Origin: Theropithecus gelada
Lineage: Eukaryota; Chordata; Mammalia; Primates; Cercopithecidae
Length of the DNA stretch: 64,000 bases
Assembly (NCBI RefSeq): GCF_003255815.1
Contig: NC_037669.1
Span: 46,706,112-46,770,111, forward strand
Reading direction: 5' to 3'
Positions 62,683 to 64,000 of this stretch are shown here, piece after piece. Below the pieces are notes generated by a model. It searched no databases. It was not told the origin of the DNA and was given only the letters and a program-made list of their open reading frames with translations. Numbering within the stretch: the stretch's first letter is position 1; each line of letters starts with the position of its first letter. The translations under genes and the position numbers were made by a program.

Positions 62683-62883
62683 CGTTAAGGCTGGGTATGG
62701 TGGTGCACATTTGTAGTCCCAGCTACTCAGGAGGCTGAGGTGGGAGGATTGCTTGAGCCTAGGAGGTCAAGGCTGCAGTGAGCCATGATCAAGCCACTTA
62801 ACTCCAGTCTGAGTGACAGAGTGAGACCCTGTCTCAAATAAAATAGATAAAATGAAAATAAAAATAAAAATAAAAATAAAAAT
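62683..62883 (+). mobile_element. Alu monomer (FRAM/FLAM or partial AluJ), sense
   Basis: A single arm: GGCTGGGTATGGTGGTGCAC to GTGAGACCCTGTCTC, then an A-rich tail of AAAAT units to 62883. Confidence 0.85.
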
Positions 62884-62930
62884 GTTTATATCCTTGAATC
62901 TAGAAATTCCACATCTGGGGATCAATCCTA

Positions 62931-62989
62931 AGGCAATCATTTTCTTTTTATTTATTTATTTATTTATTTATTTAGGCAATCATTTTCTT
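62931..62989. repeat. 16-bp direct repeat bracketing (TTTA)n
   Basis: AGGCAATCATTTTCTT at 62931-62946 and 62974-62989, exact, with only 27 nt of TTTA units between. Confidence 0.93.
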
Positions 62990-64000
62990 ATCCCACTCCT
63001 CCATACAAAAGGCTATCAGTCTTCTGGGCTACAGCCAGCTCATTCTGGCTCTTGAGAGATGAGTGTTAAGTATTCTGGACAATTTACCAGCCAGTTGTTA
63101 GATTGTTGGTAGCTTGGCCCCGACACGGTGCAATATTTACACCATGGGCATTGGCAATGGCTACAACTCAGAGCTCTGCATTTTTCTGGAAAGCTGGTTT
63201 GTCAGCTCAGCAGACGCTCACCCGCCATGCTATTCTGTAGCCACTCACACATCTGGACATCCCAGTGAAGACAAGGTCCAGTGTGTATGTGAGGTGGACA
63301 CAGTAAGGCTGCATGCTGCGGATTGTGGAGAAAACGGAGCGAGTGTTGGAGTATGTGTGTTTAGATGTGTGTGGAAAGCCTCTTAGAGGAGACACAGTGC
63401 CCAGGACCAGCTGCTGCCTCAGGATGCAAAGGCAGTGGGAATGAATGAGAGAAACTCACTTTTTCTTTTTCTACATATCCTTTTGTAGTCTTTGAATTGT
63501 TTCCATGTTCCAATGTTTTAAATGCAAAAGACAGTAAAAAAGAAAAATCTTTTTTCACAATTATGTTCTTCTTGTTGTGAGTTGTTTGTGAATGTGAAAA
63601 ATGAGACAACATAGCTGTCCGTGTAAAAGGGAAGGCTGAGTAAATCCCGCACGGTGGCTCCAGGCTGGGACACCATGGGCTTATTACAAGTGGGTGTTCA
63701 CAATTATTATCACAATGGGGAAGCTGCTACTGAGTTTACTGCAATAAAGCCTATTAGATAGTTGTATACACAGTATTATCTTGATTGCACAAAAAAACCC
63801 CCAAACACGTTGGTGGGAAATATTCCAAACCATGTACAGTGTGTTTCTGGTTAGTATTGTTATGAACAATTTAAATTTTCTTTTGCATTTTTTCCTGCAC
63901 TTTTCCGATTTCCTGTGTTGACTATGAGTTACTTTTGTACCCACTCCCCTGCAAAATTCTATGTTTTGGTACAAGGGCTGAGGCTAGGCAAATTGTATCC

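Larger units (their letters stand above)
62590..63980 (+). mobile_element. Old L1 LINE fragments, sense, interrupted
   Basis: CAGCCTTTCTGGTGGTAATT before and CTAGAAATTCCACATCTGGG after the embedded Alu monomer are L1-sense phrases. Later parts (ATATCCTTTTGTAGTCTTTG near 63474; TGCATTTTTTCCTGCACTTT near 63884) resemble L1 3' ends. 63000-63430 is less certain. Confidence 0.5.

Noticed and set aside
19375..64000. Second protein-coding gene or processed pseudogene downstream of PLXNA1
   Set aside because: I screened the open frames by eye and found no recognisable protein other than LINE/Alu translations; a full similarity search would be decisive.

Overview
This is nuclear DNA of a primate, most likely an Old World monkey. 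It has split genes with GT-AG introns, Alu, L1, L2 and MIR repeats and mammalian LTRs. The youngest Alu (60105-60424) carries several base changes that I associate with cercopithecoid AluY copies rather than human AluY. No bacterial, viral or organellar gene organisation is present.

The only gene I can support is the 3' part of PLXNA1 (plexin-A1) on the + strand. Twelve coding exons between 928 and 15986 join in phase, every junction checked, into the last 595 residues. That total equals what remains of a 1896-residue plexin-A1 once the extracellular part, the membrane helix and the first cytoplasmic residues, which lie upstream, are subtracted. The exons encode the two halves of the cytoplasmic GAP domain, with its arginine-finger pair and third arginine, and the ubiquitin-like Rho-GTPase-binding domain inserted between them. 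A 3' UTR of about 3.4 kb ends at a canonical AATAAA at 19342. The 6.3-kb intron at 3539-9877 holds a cluster of old LINE fragments, an Alu and an AT-rich block that looks like an enhancer.

From about 19.37 kb to the end I see no gene. The 44.6 kb of intergenic DNA contains L1 fragments on both strands (mostly old 3' ends), L2 and MIR remnants, eight Alu or Alu-monomer copies, four MaLR/ERVL-type LTRs without coding parts, hAT-type elements and several simple or tandem repeats. The long open frames here are repeat artefacts. Three islands (20540-20830, 26620-26790 and 55030-55400) and one intronic island (8430-8660) are dense in homeodomain-type motifs and look like candidate regulatory elements, probably for PLXNA1 or a neighbour outside the window.

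I found no undescribed multi-gene system. The observations most worth a second look are an in-frame 87-nt intron inside the GAP coding region, a 55-bp inverted duplication linking the 3' UTR to downstream DNA, a perfect 15-bp hairpin with an AP-1 site in each arm, an immunoglobulin-switch-like GGGCT/GAGCT tandem repeat, a local inverted duplication inside an AluJ, and an apparent tail-only retrotransposition event.
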